64,000 nt of DNA from Inia geoffrensis (GCA_036417435.1 JAZAQT010000387.1:124001-188000), one strand, 5' to 3'. Positions 44,815 through 57,259 are shown, counted from the first letter of the stretch. Notes: generated by a model not told the origin, from the letters alone. Numbers and translations: made by a program.

Positions 44815-46451
44815 TGAGAGAGAGAGAAATTCCTACTGAATTCCTTCAGGGTCTCTGATGCAACCTGGATTGACTACATCTAGACCCACAGAGAGATGGG
44901 ACTTAAGGATGGACACTCGTGGAGTGAGAAAACTGGTGAGGATGGGCCAGCAAATGCAGCACCTTTAGAATAATACTGCCTGGCCCCATTCCAAGGGTCC
45001 CAAATCTCCAGGTGCAGGGGAACCTTCCTAGAGCTAAAATATGCATGGGACACACAGAGGATGGTACACCGTCTGATCGGGAAGAGTTTGGAGAAGTCAC
45101 GTCATCTCCCTATCTCCTGGTGCTCGGGTCCCAGCTCCAGCCTCTTTTCTAACAATCTACTCACCAGGGGAAGTCAGCACCTTCAACATCCTCCTTCTCA
45201 CAGTTTGGAATTTGTCTGGAGGATGAAGGGGAAGAGGGGGAACCATGAGAGACAAGCCCGAGGTGTCTGAACAGGGACATGCCACTCTAATTTCCAATCA
45301 GAAAGAGGAATTGACCAAAGGCTCAGCTTGCCACCGAAACCAGAATAGGGCTGGAAGCAATCCTGGAAAAATGCCTTTAGGTAAGTCACGAAAAAGGACA
45401 AGAAAACAAGGCAGAATTGCAGGAAGGGGTTTTCAAGAAGAAGATTGCACTCCCCATGAAAGCAAATGGAAACAGATAGAACTTCTTCAACGGTGCCATT
45501 GGCCAAAATGGGCGTATGCATTTTTCCTGAACATATTCAGGAAAAACGCATATGCGCCTTCTTGACAACCAAAGAGGCACACAGTGCAAATCAACATTAC
45601 AAAGAGATATCACTTCACAACATTCCGAAGGCCATCCTCACAAAGTGTAAAAACCAGAAATGCAGCATAAGACATGGAGAAAAGGGGGCCTTTTCACGGT
45701 GATTGTGGGACGGTAAATTCTCAAGGGCACTCTGGAGAAGTGTATTGTGTTTCCCCCAAAAATCTCAGAAACAAAGCTGCAGAGCATACGGAACTTCCAC
45801 TCATGGACGTATATCTTGGGAAAAGCAACACTCGACAGGACACAGGCACCACAACGTTTAGTGCTGGTTTGTTTACAAGAGCCTCGACTTGGATACAACC
45901 GAAATCTCCTTGGAAGGAAAACATGGATAACGAAGATGTGAGACTTATGTACAATGGAATATAACTCAGCCATGAAATAAATGAAATAAGGCCAGTTGCA
46001 GCAACTCAGGTGTACTTAGGTACGATCATTCTCAGTGACATAAGTCAGACAGAAAAAGAGACTTATCATAAGATATCAGTTATGGGTGGAATATCAACAT
46101 TGCTACACATGAACTAAATGACAAGAGAGACACAGAATCACACATTTAGAAAACACACTTATGATTGTTAGAGTGCAAATGTCAGTTGAGGTGAGGCATA
46201 AACCAGGAGTTTGAAATGAACAGATACCATTCCATAGACCAAATAGGGAATCAACAAGACTTACTCTAAAGCTCAAAGGACTGGACTCAGCACAATCTAC
46301 ACACTGGAAAAGATTATATATGACTGGTAAGAATCTGAAAAAGAATTTATCAATGTCTCTCTGTAAGTTAATCAAGTGTATGTACAGCAGCAAGAAACAC
46401 AGCACTGAAAATCAGCTACACCCTCTTATAAAAATAAATTTGAAAAAAAGA
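44815..46451 (+). repeat. 1.64-kb satellite family, unit 2
   Basis: Complete unit, 1,637 bp. The L1-derived part covers about 45,570-46,440. The non-L1 part has lost the stretch that carries the CTCF-like box in the other family, moving from gcaatcctg straight to gaaaaatgcc near 45,365. It contains the palindrome at 45,499-45,570. Open frames of 60-110 codons on both strands do not agree between units. Confidence 0.85.
45499..45570. mobile_element. Mariner-like palindromic MITE (unit 2)
   Basis: 72-bp near-perfect palindrome starting ttggccaaaatggg and ending cttgacaacc. The inner arms ggcg-tatgcatttttcctgaa and its complement (45,511-45,531 and 45,536-45,558) enclose a 4-nt loop, cata. The outer sequence TTGGCCAAAA(A/T)G and the length match short mariner-derived elements of cetartiodactyls. 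Confidence 0.7.
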
Positions 46452-47872
46452 CACTGAGTAAGAGATAAATTCCTACAGAATTCGTTCACAGGCTGGGATG
46501 CAAGCTGGATTGAACATATCTAAGCACACAGCTGGATGGGACCTAAGGCTGGACATTTGTGGGGCTGAGAGGCTTGGTGAGTATGAGTCAGCAAATGCAG
46601 CCCCTTTAGAGTAATACTGCCTGGTCCTGATTCCATGGGTCCCAAATCTCCAGATGCAGGCCACCCTTCGTACAGCTAAAACATGCATGGGACACCCAGA
46701 GGATGGTACACCATCGGATCGGGAAGAGTTTGAGAAAACCGCCTCATCTCCTCATCTCCTAGTGGTCGGGTTCCCACCTCCAGCCTCTTTCCCGGCAATC
46801 GCCCCACTTGGGGAAGTCAGCACCTTCAACACCCTCTTTCGCACACTTTGTAATTTGTCCGGAGGATGAACTGGAATGGGGAGAAAAATGAGAGACAACG
46901 CCTAGGTGTTTGGACAGGCACATGTCACTCTAATTTCCAATGAGGAAGAGGAATTGACCAAAGGCTCAGCTTGCCCTCGGAACCAGAATAGGGCTTGAAG
47001 CAATCCTGCTGTTTGGTGGCCAGTTCCCAAAGAAACAAGTTGAAAAATGGAGCTCAGGGGCACTGCAATTCACAGTCCTGCAGCATTGTAAAAGATACCT
47101 AACGTGGAAAAATGCCTTGAGGTAAGTCACGAAAAAGGACTTCAAAGCAAGGCAGAATTGCAGGAACGGGATTTCAAGAGGTAGATTGGACTCGCAGTTA
47201 AAGCACATGAAAAGCGGCTGAACTATGCCAATGATCCATTTGGCCAAAAAGGGCGTATGCGTTTTTTCTGAATATATTCAGGAAAAATGCATATGCCCTT
47301 TTTTGCCAACCAAACAGGCAGGCAATGAAAATCAACACTTCGTATCAGTCAGATCGGCCATCATCACAAAGTGTAAAAACCAGAAAAGCAGGACAGGGCA
47401 TGGAGAAAAGGGAGCCCTGTTTCGCTGATGCTAGGAACGTAAATTTCCAACGGCAAATCTGGAGGAATGTATTGTGTCTCCTAAAAAATCTAAAAAAAAG
47501 AGCTACAGAGCATATGGCACTTCCACTCATGAGCGTATATCTTGGGAAAAACAAAATTTCACAAGACACAGAGAACCCAACTTTTAGTGCATCTCTGTTT
47601 ACAAGAACCTCGACTTGGATACAACCTAACTGTACCTGGAAGGAAAAACAGATAAAGAAGATGTGGTACTTATGTACAGTGGAAAGTTAATCAGCCACGA
47701 AATCAATGAAATAAGGCCAGCTGCAGCAACTCGGGTGGACTTAGGGACGATTATTCTAAGTGACATAAGTCAGACAGAAAAAGAGACTTATCATAAGATA
47801 TCACTAAGAGGTGGAATCTAAGAATGGCTACACATGAACTAATTAAAGAAGAGAAATGGAGTCACACATTTA
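46452..47872 (+). repeat. 1.64-kb satellite family, unit 3
   Basis: Third unit, cut at 47,873 by a SINE, with no recognisable continuation after it. It has the fullest non-L1 segment, including ctgctgtttggtggcc (47,005-47,020) at the place of the CTCF-like box, and the palindrome at 47,240-47,311. Confidence 0.85.
47240..47311. mobile_element. Mariner-like palindromic MITE (unit 3)
   Basis: The same 72-bp palindrome as in unit 2: starts ttggccaaaaagggcgtatg, centre ctgaatatattcag, ends ttttgccaacc. Being at the same site in two units, it was present before the units duplicated. Confidence 0.72.
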
Positions 47873-48175
47873 GGGCTTCCCTGGCGGCACAGTGGTTAAG
47901 AATTCACCAAACAATCAGGGGAAACAGGTTCGTGTCCTGGTCCGAAAAGATCCCACATGCCGCAGAGCCACTATGCCCGTGCGCCACAAATACTGAGCCA
48001 GCATTCTCGAGCTGGCAAGCCACAACTACTGAGCCCACGTGCCACAACTACTGAAGCCCACACACCAGCACGTGTGTTCGGCAACAAGAGAAGCCACCCA
48101 ATGAGTAGCCTGCACACTGCAACCAAACCCAAGGCAACCAATTAATTAATTAATTAATTAATTAATTAAAAAAAC
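47873..48175 (+). mobile_element. Long CHR-type SINE with (AATT)n tail
   Basis: Head gggcttccctggcggcacag, repeated ccacaactactgagcc blocks, and a tail of seven or more AATT steps (48,136-48,170). It lies at the right edge of the 1.64-kb array. No target-site duplication is visible, so the array edge may have been cut by a later rearrangement at this point. Confidence 0.92.
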
Positions 48176-48520
48176 AACTTGCCGTCTGACTTAGTGCCTG
48201 GTGAGGGCCAAATTTCTGTTTTATGATGTGGGTTTTTTGTTCTGCAATTAAATGATGTAATGGGCATAAGAGCTTTTGTGTGCTGCATTTATTAGGTCAT
48301 TAATCCCATATTGGAGGTCTCTGGCCTCATGACCTAATCACCTCCCAAAAGCTCCACCTCCTAATACCATCAACAAGGGAGCTGGTTTTCAAAATTTGAA
48401 AACAGAGGCACAAAATATTTATAGCATAATAGGGACCACATGGTTAATTTATTTTCCCTTTCATGTTAAAGGCTTTGCACATATATATTTATTATATAAT
48501 CTTGAAACCCTTGTTTTTTT
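48176..48520. other. Unnamed interspersed-repeat-like segment
   Basis: Contains ctcatgacctaatcacctcc followed by ctccacctcctaatacc, a combination I know as common in mammalian interspersed repeats but cannot assign to a family. The rest is AT-rich, with no frame. Confidence 0.4.
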
Positions 48521-48850
48521 TTAAGATTCTTTTCCCATACAGGCCAGTACAGAGCACTGACTAGAGTTCCCTGTGCTATACAGGAGGTCCATACCAATAC
48601 TTATCTATTTTATATATAGTAGTGTGTATATGTCAGTCCCATTCTCCCAATTTATCCCTCCGTCACTTATCCCCTGGTAACCATAGGTTTATTTTCTATA
48701 TCCATGACTCTACTTCTGTTTTGTAAATAAGTTATTTTCTATCTTATTTTTTAGATTCCGCATGTAAGCAATATCATATGATATCTGTCTTTCTGTGTCT
48801 GACTTGCTTCACTCAGTATAACAATCTCTAAGTCCATCCATGTTGCTGAG
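48521..48850 (-). mobile_element. L1 3'-end fragment, minus strand
   Basis: The reverse complement of an L1 3' UTR and ORF2 end: agagttccctgtgctataca, gtgtctgacttgcttcactc, and the end tccatccatgttgctg. About 330 bp. The T-run near 48,512-48,521 is its poly(A) tail. Confidence 0.92.
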
Positions 48851-48859
48851 AAACCCTTA

Positions 48860-51160
48860 ATTGTTAAGGATAAGTCTCAGCTTTTTCCAGTGTTCTCAGC
48901 TATTCTTCCTGGCAGGCATGTGATAACACTTTTTAAACAGGGATATTGAGACCAAGGCTCCTGACCTGCAAACAAACAAACAAACAAAACAGCATTCATA
49001 TAGTGAAAACTTTGTACATCAAAGGATGATAGCACTTGGTCTCTATCGTTTTGCACCCACTGCTGACAGAGGGCAGAGGAGTTTGACTCACTAACCTTCC
49101 TTATGTGCATTTCTTCCTAATGGGGTATTCCACCTACAACTTATAAGAAGCGGGAATTCATCATGGAACACACCAATCGCTACACGAGATTCTGAAGCAG
49201 CAAAAAATAAAAATAAAAACATGATGAAATCATCCAAAGGGCTCTGTCTACATTGTTACAATAGATTCCCTTGCACTGTGAAACCTTTTCAAACCCTATC
49301 AGTTGAACCTGTTTTTATTTTTTTCAACAACAATAAGGTTAATCTGGAGGCACATGCTCCGGTAATATTACACTATCCCTTGTGCAAGTATATAGGGATT
49401 CGTGGAGCTATGGGAGGCTATCATGAGAGGTTGCCTAGAGTAATTAGGACATTTCATTTAATGTTGGCTCTTCTCCCTAAGATGTCTGCTGTCCTCTTCT
49501 TTTTGTAGCTACTAGCATTGAGAAAGTGAGTAAGGTAAGGCTCTTCTCTTTCTTGCCCATGAATGCGCCCGTGATGAACCCTACAGACCTTGGTGCTTCC
49601 AGAATCCCCTGAACCTCCTGACATTCCACGCGTGACATCATATAGAAAAATATGGTGATGTGTATATTTGTATAAAACATGCTATAAAACTTTAGACTCT
49701 TTCCTTCCTCATAATTATAAAGAATAGATTTCTTTGGATTTCTGCTTAATGCTGCTGGAGCTGGTACATAAGTTGAGAGAGGTATCAGGGCACACCAAAA
49801 GAGAGGGTAACTGCACAGAAAATACAAACAGGTACATTTCTGTGTAGTTTCAAGCAGCTTATTTCCTATATCAACCATGGTGATATGTTGACACTTCCTC
49901 TTTCTACTAGTAGTACGACAAACAAACATAAAGGATATTTAGGCTGCTTGTTTTATCCCCACCTCTCACAATTGATCTGCATTCACATATAGGACAATGA
50001 GGGATCCTTACTACCATCTTACCCAATACTGGAGAACTAGCGAATGTCCAAATTTTTCCAGGGATTATTTTCATATTCTCCAATCAGTGCTATGAAGGAA
50101 TCTTACCTATTCTGTTTAATGAAGTCATATCTTGCATGGCACCCATCATCACCAATACTGGAAAGAAATTTGAAGGGTCTTAGATTTTACCATATTTGAA
50201 ATTCCAATATTTTAGCCTGTCACGTTTTTGGATTTTACAAAAAAATATTTTAAATGAGACAAAATATCATTTTAATGACACAAACAGACAGCAATAGTTT
50301 TATATTTTTATCTGTTCCACTTGCACACAAAGGTCTCATGGGGTGATGTAAAGTAGTCCTGTTGGATGCTGTGCACCTGTAAGTATGGATTAAAGCTTAG
50401 GAATCTTAAGCTTCAGTCACCTGAAACTTTTAAAGTAGGATGCAAACAATCCTGTCCAACATTTGAACAGAGCAAGACGCTGTCTTTATTTTATTTGTCA
50501 GGTACTTAATCTGTCTTTTTCACCAGGGAGAGAAACAACTGGCATCTTCCATCAATGTGTTGTACAAATATCTTTGAACAGAGTGCAAGCAGAGGCTGAT
50601 AAAAGGTGTGAAAAAAAAAAGAGAGACACCCTTGTGGCATTTTCTCCTAACTTCCTGCAATCTCCCATTTAAAATGTGGGAATAATCAACCTTCTGAGGA
50701 AAAAGGCCCAAGGAAGGTTTTTGCCTTTGGGGAATAATGGGATTGCTAAAGGTTTCAGGAGGTAAGAAGAATTGGTGAGAATGAGCATAAGACATGAGAG
50801 AAAAGTCAGATCAATGGATGAAGTGATGTTTACCTCTTTGAATCAATCAGAGGTAGGAGCAAATGAAAGTTGAATACAACATTTTATGAATAAATGTAAC
50901 CTTTCAGCTGTCTGAGAGAAAATTAATTTTCACTATGATACAACTTATTTAGTTTACAAAGTAAACTTAAATTTAATGCTTAATAATTATATTTATTGAA
51001 GAAATGAACACATCTTTCTAGTTTAGAATAATGTGCTCTGCTACAGATAAGAAGACTACATAAATAAATAGAAATATGACTAAGTAAGTAAATAAAGAGG
51101 AAAATAACAAATTAGATGTTATTAACATTAAAAACTAACAATCATCTAAAGAAAGAGGAG
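48860..51160. other. Apparently low-copy sequence without a gene
   Basis: About 2.3 kb in which I recognise no repeat family, the only such long stretch in the window. A (CAAA)n run is at 48,971-48,988. A 150-codon minus-strand frame (49,477-49,929), a 95-codon plus-strand frame (49,221-49,508) and a 91-codon minus-strand frame (50,520-50,795) have no domain, signal peptide or splice context I can support. Most likely intergenic or intronic DNA. Confidence 0.45.
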
Positions 51161-51164
51161 TGAC

Positions 51165-52320
51165 AGAAAGAACTCATATCAAGCATATATAAAAAACTCC
51201 TAAATAAGAAGTCTTAAGATATTTTTTAAAAAAAGTCCTCAATAAGAAGATAATGTAAGAGCAAAAATGGGGAAAATATACCAAAAGATATTTCCAAAAA
51301 GAGAGTACAGAATATTAAGTAAACATATCAAAAGATGATTGGCTTCTTAGTAGTCAATTAAATGAAACAAAAGCAATCCTTGGAATTATCACTCACGAAC
51401 CAGAAAGTTCAAATGAAAACGACAGGTATTATCAAGTTTGACAAGAATGTGTGTAATTCTTGAATCTCATTCACTGCTGCTGAACATAAATATTCATACA
51501 AATGTTTTGAAAATATTTAGAAGTATCTAAAAAGATTAACACACGAGGGCTTCCCTGGTGGCACACTGGTTGACAGTCCACCTGCCGATGCAGGGAACAA
51601 GTGTTCGTGCCCCGGTCCTGGAAGATCCCACATGCCGCGGAGCGTCTAGGCCCATGAACCATGGCCTCTGAGCCTGCACGTGCAGAGCCTGTGCTCCACA
51701 ACGTGACAGGTCAGAACAGTGAGAGGCCCGCATACCACAGAAAAAAAAAAAAAAAAAAAGATAAACACATGAAAGCTATGACTCGAAAATTTTACTACTA
51801 CATGTATACTGAACAATAATTTATACACATACCACCAAAGCTCAAGTTCTAGAATTTATATACCAGTGCTATTCTCAACAGACACAAACTAAAAATCACT
51901 CATATTTTAATACACACTGGGATAAATTACTTAGTAGTTAAATGTTTACACTATGGAATCCTAAGCAACAGTGTCAATACATGATCACAACAGGCAACCA
52001 CATAGGTATGTTCACAAACAACATAAGGAATAAAAAAGCCCTGTCCAAAAGTGTTTATACTGTGTCATAACATTTATATAAAATGCAAAATACAGGTAAA
52101 GTGATCTTTTTGTTACATACCAGAACAATTGTAAACCTTAAGGGCAGCCACTAGAATGAGACGAGGGGGCCTCTGAGTGTCTGGGAATTTTCTGTGTCTT
52201 TATCTAGAAGCTAGGTATAGAGTGTATTCAGATTCTGAATTTTCTGAAATTTGTCATTTTCTTACAAACCGTGCATGTTTTTAGTTGTTTTTTATATATA
52301 ACAAAAAGTGAAAAATATAG
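51165..52320 (+). mobile_element. Old L1 3' end, SINE-interrupted
   Basis: Heavily diverged late ORF2 and 3' UTR: aaaaactcctaaataagaag, ctatggaatcctaagcaaca, acatttatataaaatgcaaa. Order and spacing follow old mammalian L1 3' ends. It is split by the SINE at 51,547. Confidence 0.65.
51547..51759 (+). mobile_element. Young CHR-type SINE
   Basis: Head gggcttccctggtggcacac, body with gtgccccggtcctggaagat, and a poly(A) of about 19. It is flanked by imperfect duplications (aaagattaacacacga and aaagataaacacatga). The low divergence and pure A tail mark a recent insertion. Confidence 0.95.
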
Positions 52321-52570
52321 ACTAGGGAAGGTAATTATATTAGCACTTTAATAGCCATGCTTTTCAAGGTGGAAGTGAAAGATATTAAACACTTGACATT
52401 GTGATTACTTCTTAAAAGTAAGCTGAAAATTTGAGATTAATAAATAAGACATATTTCATATATAATACTCAAAGAGGAGGGGTAGAAAGGAGTATTATTT
52501 TCTTAATTTAATACAGAATAGTTAAGAGAGAAAATAAAGAAAACAGACTAGGTTTAACAAGGAGCACACT

Positions 52571-52912
52571 GGACTTCTCTGGTGGCACAGTGGATAAGAA
52601 TTTGCCTGCAAATGCAGGGGACAGGGGTTCGAACCCTGGTCTGGGAAGATCCCACATGCTGCAGATCAACTAAGCCCATGTGCCACAACTACTGACCCTA
52701 TGCTCTAGAGCCCACAAGCCACAGCTATTGAGCCTGAATGACACAACTACTGAAGCCCATGCACCTAGAGCCCATACTCCACAATAAGAGAAACCACCAC
52801 AAGGAGAAGCCCATGTACCACAATGATGAATAACCCCTGCTCGACACAACTAGAGAAAGCCCTGTGGAGCAACGAAGACCCAATGTAATGAAAAAAAAAA
52901 TTAAATTAAATC
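52571..52912 (+). mobile_element. Long CHR-type SINE
   Basis: Head ggacttctctggtggcacag, B box ggggttcgaaccctggtc, repeated ccacaactac blocks, and an A/AAATT tail. About 340 bp. The 52,321-52,570 interval before it is AT-rich with nothing recognised. Confidence 0.93.
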
Positions 52913-53289
52913 TTTTGATTTATGAGATGACTTACTAACGTGGCTGCAGTTGGGGGCCTGAGTTTCTTGCCACATGGATCTCTCCTTAGGGCTGCTTGAG
53001 TGTCCTCATGACATGTCATCTGGCCTTCCCCAGGATGAGTGATCTAGCAGAAAACAAATCAGAAGCTGTGATGTCTTTTGTGACCCACCTTTGGAAGCTG
53101 CACTTTGTCTTTTCTGCAATGTCTTAATAGTTAAACACTCAAACATTATCAAGTGCGAGGGGCCTCACAGGTGCGTGAAGGTTAGGAGATACTTAGGGGA
53201 TGATTAGGGCCATCTTGGAGGCTGGCAACCAAAGTGGTTGACTAGCCAAAGACTGAATGTTGTTTCCTTCACATCTGGAGAGAAAATGG
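52913..53289. other. Unnamed interspersed-repeat-like segment
   Basis: Contains ggctgcttgagtgtcctcat followed by aatcagaagctgtgatgtct, wording familiar from mammalian interspersed repeats, but I cannot name the family. gccatcttggaggctgg at about 53,211 resembles a YY1 site and may mark the 5' edge of the L1 that follows. Confidence 0.35.
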
Positions 53290-53849
53290 TCAGTGAGTCC
53301 CATTGGTGGTTTTGAGATGTACGAAAGCTACCTCTTGCTCTCACCTCCAGCCATGCGGCTGAAGGGTCTTAGTGCTCCAGCCGGGTGTCAGACCTGTGCC
53401 TCTGAGGTGGGACAGCCAAGTTCAGAATATTGGTGTACCAGAGACCTCTGGTGCCATGAAATATCAAAAGGCAAAAGCTCTCCCAGCGATCTCCATCTCA
53501 ATTCTAAAACCCAGCTCTCCTCAAAGGCCAACAAGCTCCTGTGGTGGACACCCTATGGCAAACAACTAGCAAGACAGGAACACAGCCCCACTTATTATCA
53601 GAGAGGCTGCCTAAGATCATAATAAGATCACAGACACCTCCAAAACACACAACCGGATGCAGACCTGCCCACCAGAAAGACAAGATCCAGGCCAACCCAC
53701 CAGAACACAGGCACGAGTACCCTCCACCAGGAAGCTTACACAACCCACTGAACCAAACTTTGCCACTGGAGGCAGACACCAAAAACAACGGGACACTACG
53801 AACAAGCAGCCTGCAAAAAGGAGGCCTCAAACACAGTAAGTTTAGCAAA

Positions 53850-54730
53850 ATGGGAAGACAGAGAAACACACAGCCGATGAAGGAGCAAGGTAAAAACCCA
53901 CCATACCAAACAAATGAAGAGGAAATAGGCAGTCTACCTGAAAAAGAATTCAGAGTAATGATAGTAAAGAGGATCCCAAGTCTTGGAACTAGAATGGAGA
54001 AGATACAAGAAACGTTTAACAAGGACCCAGAAGAACAAACAAGGAAACAATGATGAACAACACAACAGTGGAATTAAAAAATTTCCAGAAGGAAACAATA
54101 CCAGAATAACTGAGGCAGAAGAATGGATAAGTGACCCAGAAGATAAAATAGTGGAAATAACTATCATATAGAAGAATGAAGAGAAAAGAATGAAGAGAAT
54201 TGAGGACAATCTGAGACACTCCGGGACAACATTATATGCAACAACATTCGAATTATAGGGGTCCCAGAAGAAGAAGAGAAAAAGAAAGGAACTGAGATAG
54301 TATTGGAAGAGAATATAGTTGAAAACTTCCCTAATATGGGAAAGAAAAGAGTTAATCAAGTCCAGGAAACTCAGAGAGTCCCATACAGGATAAACCCAAG
54401 GAGAAATATGCCAAGACACATATTAATCAAACTATCAAAAACTAAATACAAAGAAAAAATATTAAAAGCAGCAGGGGAAAAACAACAAATAACATACAAG
54501 GGAATCCCCATAAGGCTAACAGGTGATCTTTCTGCAGAAACTCTGCAAGCCAGAAGGGACTGGCGGGAAATATTTAAAGTGATGAAAGGGAAAAGACTAC
54601 AACCAGAATTACTTACCAAGCAAGGATCTCATTCAGATTTAACGGAGAAATTAAAAACTTTACAGACAAGCTAAGCGAATTCAGCACCAACAAACCAGTT
54701 ACACAACAAATGCTAAAGGAACTTCTCTAG
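53850..54730 (+). pseudogene. L1 ORF1, frameshifted
   Basis: Start MGRQRNTQPMKEQGKNP at 53,850, in frame with open 5' UTR sequence from 53,541. The N-terminal frame ends at a stop at 54,051-54,053 within the coiled coil. The RRM/CTD part resumes in other frames (54,303-54,674: ENFPNMGKKRVNQVQETQRVP, then INPRRNMPRHILIKLSK). The normal family stop, TAG, is at 54,728-54,730. Total length about 293 codons, the usual ORF1 size. Confidence 0.92.
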
Positions 54731-54788
54731 GCAGAAAACACAAGAGAAGGAAAATACCTACAATAACAAACTCAAAACAATTAAGAAA

Positions 54789-56874
54789 ATGATAATAGGA
54801 ACATACATATCGATAATTACCTTAAATGTAAATGGATTAAATACTCCTGACAAAAAGCTTTTGACAAAATTAAACACCCATTTATGATTTTAAAAACACC
54901 CTCCAGAAAGTAGGCATAGAGGGAACTTTCCTCAACACAATAGAGGCCATATATGACAAACCCACAGCCAACATCATTCTCAATGGTGAAAACCTGAAAC
55001 CATTTCCACCAAGATCAGGAACAAGACAAGTTTGCCCACTCTCACCACTAAAATTCAACACAGTTTTGGAAGTTTTAGTCACAGGAATCAGAGAAGAAAA
55101 AGAAATAAAAGGAATCCAAATTGGAAAAGAAGAAATTAAGCTCTCACTGCTTGCAGATGACATGATACTATACATAGATAATCCTAAAGAGGCTACCAGA
55201 AAACTACTGGAGCCAATCAATGAATTAGGTAAAGTAGCAGGATACAACATTAATGCACAGATATCTCTTTCATTCCTATACACTAAAGAAGAAAAATTTG
55301 AAACAGAAATTATGGAAACACTCCCACTTACCACTGCAACAAAATGAATAAAATACCTAGGGATAAACCTACCTAAGGAGACAAAAGACCTGTACTCAGA
55401 AAACTATAAGACACCGATGGAAAAAATCATAGATGACACAAAAAGCTGGAGAGATATACCATGTTCTTGGATTGGAAAAATCAACATTGCGAAAATGACT
55501 ATACTACTCAAAGCAATCCACATGTTCAATGCAATCCCTATCAAACAACCAATGGCATTTTTCAGAGAAGCAGAACAAAATATTTCACAATTTGTATGGA
55601 AACACAGAAGACCACGAATCGACAAAACAGTCTTGAGAAGAAAAACAGAGCTGGAGGAATCAGCCTCCCTGACTTCAGACTATACTACAAAGCTGCAGTA
55701 ATCAAGACAGTATGGTACTGGCACAAAAACAGAAATATAGATCAATGGAACAGGAGAGAAAGCCCAGAGATAAACCCACGCACATATGGCCACCTTAGTT
55801 TTGATAAAGAAGGCAAGAATATACAATGGAGAAAAGACAGCCTTTTCAATAAGTGGTTCTGGGAAAACTGGGCAGCGACAAAGAGAATGAAATTAGAAGG
55901 CGCCCTAACACCATACACAAATATAAACTCAAAATGGACTAGAACCTAAATGTAAAGCCAGACACTATAAAAGTCTTAGAGGAAAACATAAGCAGAACAC
56001 TCTATGACATCAATCAGAGCAAGATCCTTTTTGACTCACCTCCTAGAGAAATGGAAATAAAAGCAAAACTTAAAAAATGGGACTTAATGAAACTTAAATG
56101 TTTTTGCACAGCAAAAGGAAAACAAAAACAAGACAAAAAAAAAAAAAAAAACATTTAGAATAGGAGAAAATATTTGCCAATGAAGCAACTGACAAAGGAT
56201 CAATCTCCAAACTTTACAAGCAGCTCATGCAGATCGATATCAAAAACACAAACAACTCAATCATAAATGGGCAGAAGAATTAAATAGACGTTTCTCCAAA
56301 GATATACAGGTTGCCAACAAACGCATGAAAGAATGCTCAACATCACTAATCATTAGAGAAATGCAAATCAAAACTACAATGAGGTATCATCTCACACAGA
56401 TAAGAATGGCCAACATAAAAAAAAAATCTACAAACTATAAATGCTGCAGAGGTGTGGAGAAAAGGGAACACTTTGCACTGTTGGTGGGAATGTCACTTGA
56501 TACAGCCACTATGGAGAACAGTATGGAGGTTCCCTAAAATCTAAAAATAGAGCTACCATATGACACAGCAATCCCACTACTGGGCATATACATTGAGAAA
56601 CCATAATTCAAAAAGGGTCATGTTCCACAATGTTCATTGCTGCTCTATTTACAATAGCCCGGACACTGAAGCCACCTAAGTGTCCATCAACTGATGAATG
56701 GATAAAGATGTTGCACATCTCCAATATACAATGGAACATTACTTAGACATAAAAAGAAATGAAATTGAGTTATCTTCAGTGAGGTGGATGGACCTAGAGT
56801 CTGTCATACAGAGTGAAGTAAGTCAGAAAGAGAAAGGCAAATACTGTATGCTAACACATATATATGGAATCTAA
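54789..56874 (+). pseudogene. L1 ORF2 lacking most of endonuclease and early RT
   Basis: The original start is kept (ATGATAATAGG at 54,789) but after about 20 codons the sequence jumps, at 54,850-54,860, straight to the RT segment aaaaagcttttgacaaaatt. That skips about 1.9 kb compared with the copy at 33,238. The RT active site reads LLADDM (55,066-55,347 frame). C-terminal pieces are at 55,417-55,701 and 55,461-55,949, and the normal end is near 56,874. Frameshifts are present in the remainder as well. Confidence 0.9.
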
Positions 56875-57259
56875 AAAAAATGAAAAGAAAATGGTCATGA
56901 AGAACCTAGGACCAGGAATAAAGGACAGGAATAAAGATGCAGACGTAGAGAATGGACTTGAGGACACAGGGAGGGGGAAGGGTAAGCTGAGATGAAGTGA
57001 GAGAGTGGCATGGACTTATATATACTAACAATTGTAAAATAGGTAGTGGGAAATAGCTGCATAGCACAGGGAGATCAGCCTGGTGCTTTGTCACCACCTA
57101 GAGAGGTGGGACAGGGAGGGTGGGAGGGAGACACAAGAGGGAGGAAATATGAGGATATATGTATATGTATAGCCAATTTTCTTTGTTATAAAGCAGAAAC
57201 TAATACACCATTGTAAAGCAATTACACTCCAATAAAGACATTTAAAAAACATAATTATT

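Larger units (their letters stand above)
53290..57255 (+). mobile_element. L1 with internal deletion, plus strand
   Basis: 5' UTR (about 53,290-53,849), ORF1 (53,850-54,730), a shortened ORF2 (54,789-56,874), and a 3' UTR ending in an A-run near 57,255. The 5' UTR matches the distal 5' UTR of the minus-strand L1 at 16,486 (tgtgcctctgaggtggga). About 1.9 kb of ORF2 is missing. Confidence 0.92.

Noticed and set aside
49477..49929. 150-codon minus-strand frame as a host gene
   Set aside because: No recognisable domain, signal sequence, splice sites or promoter. In AT-rich DNA of 2 kb such a frame is not surprising.
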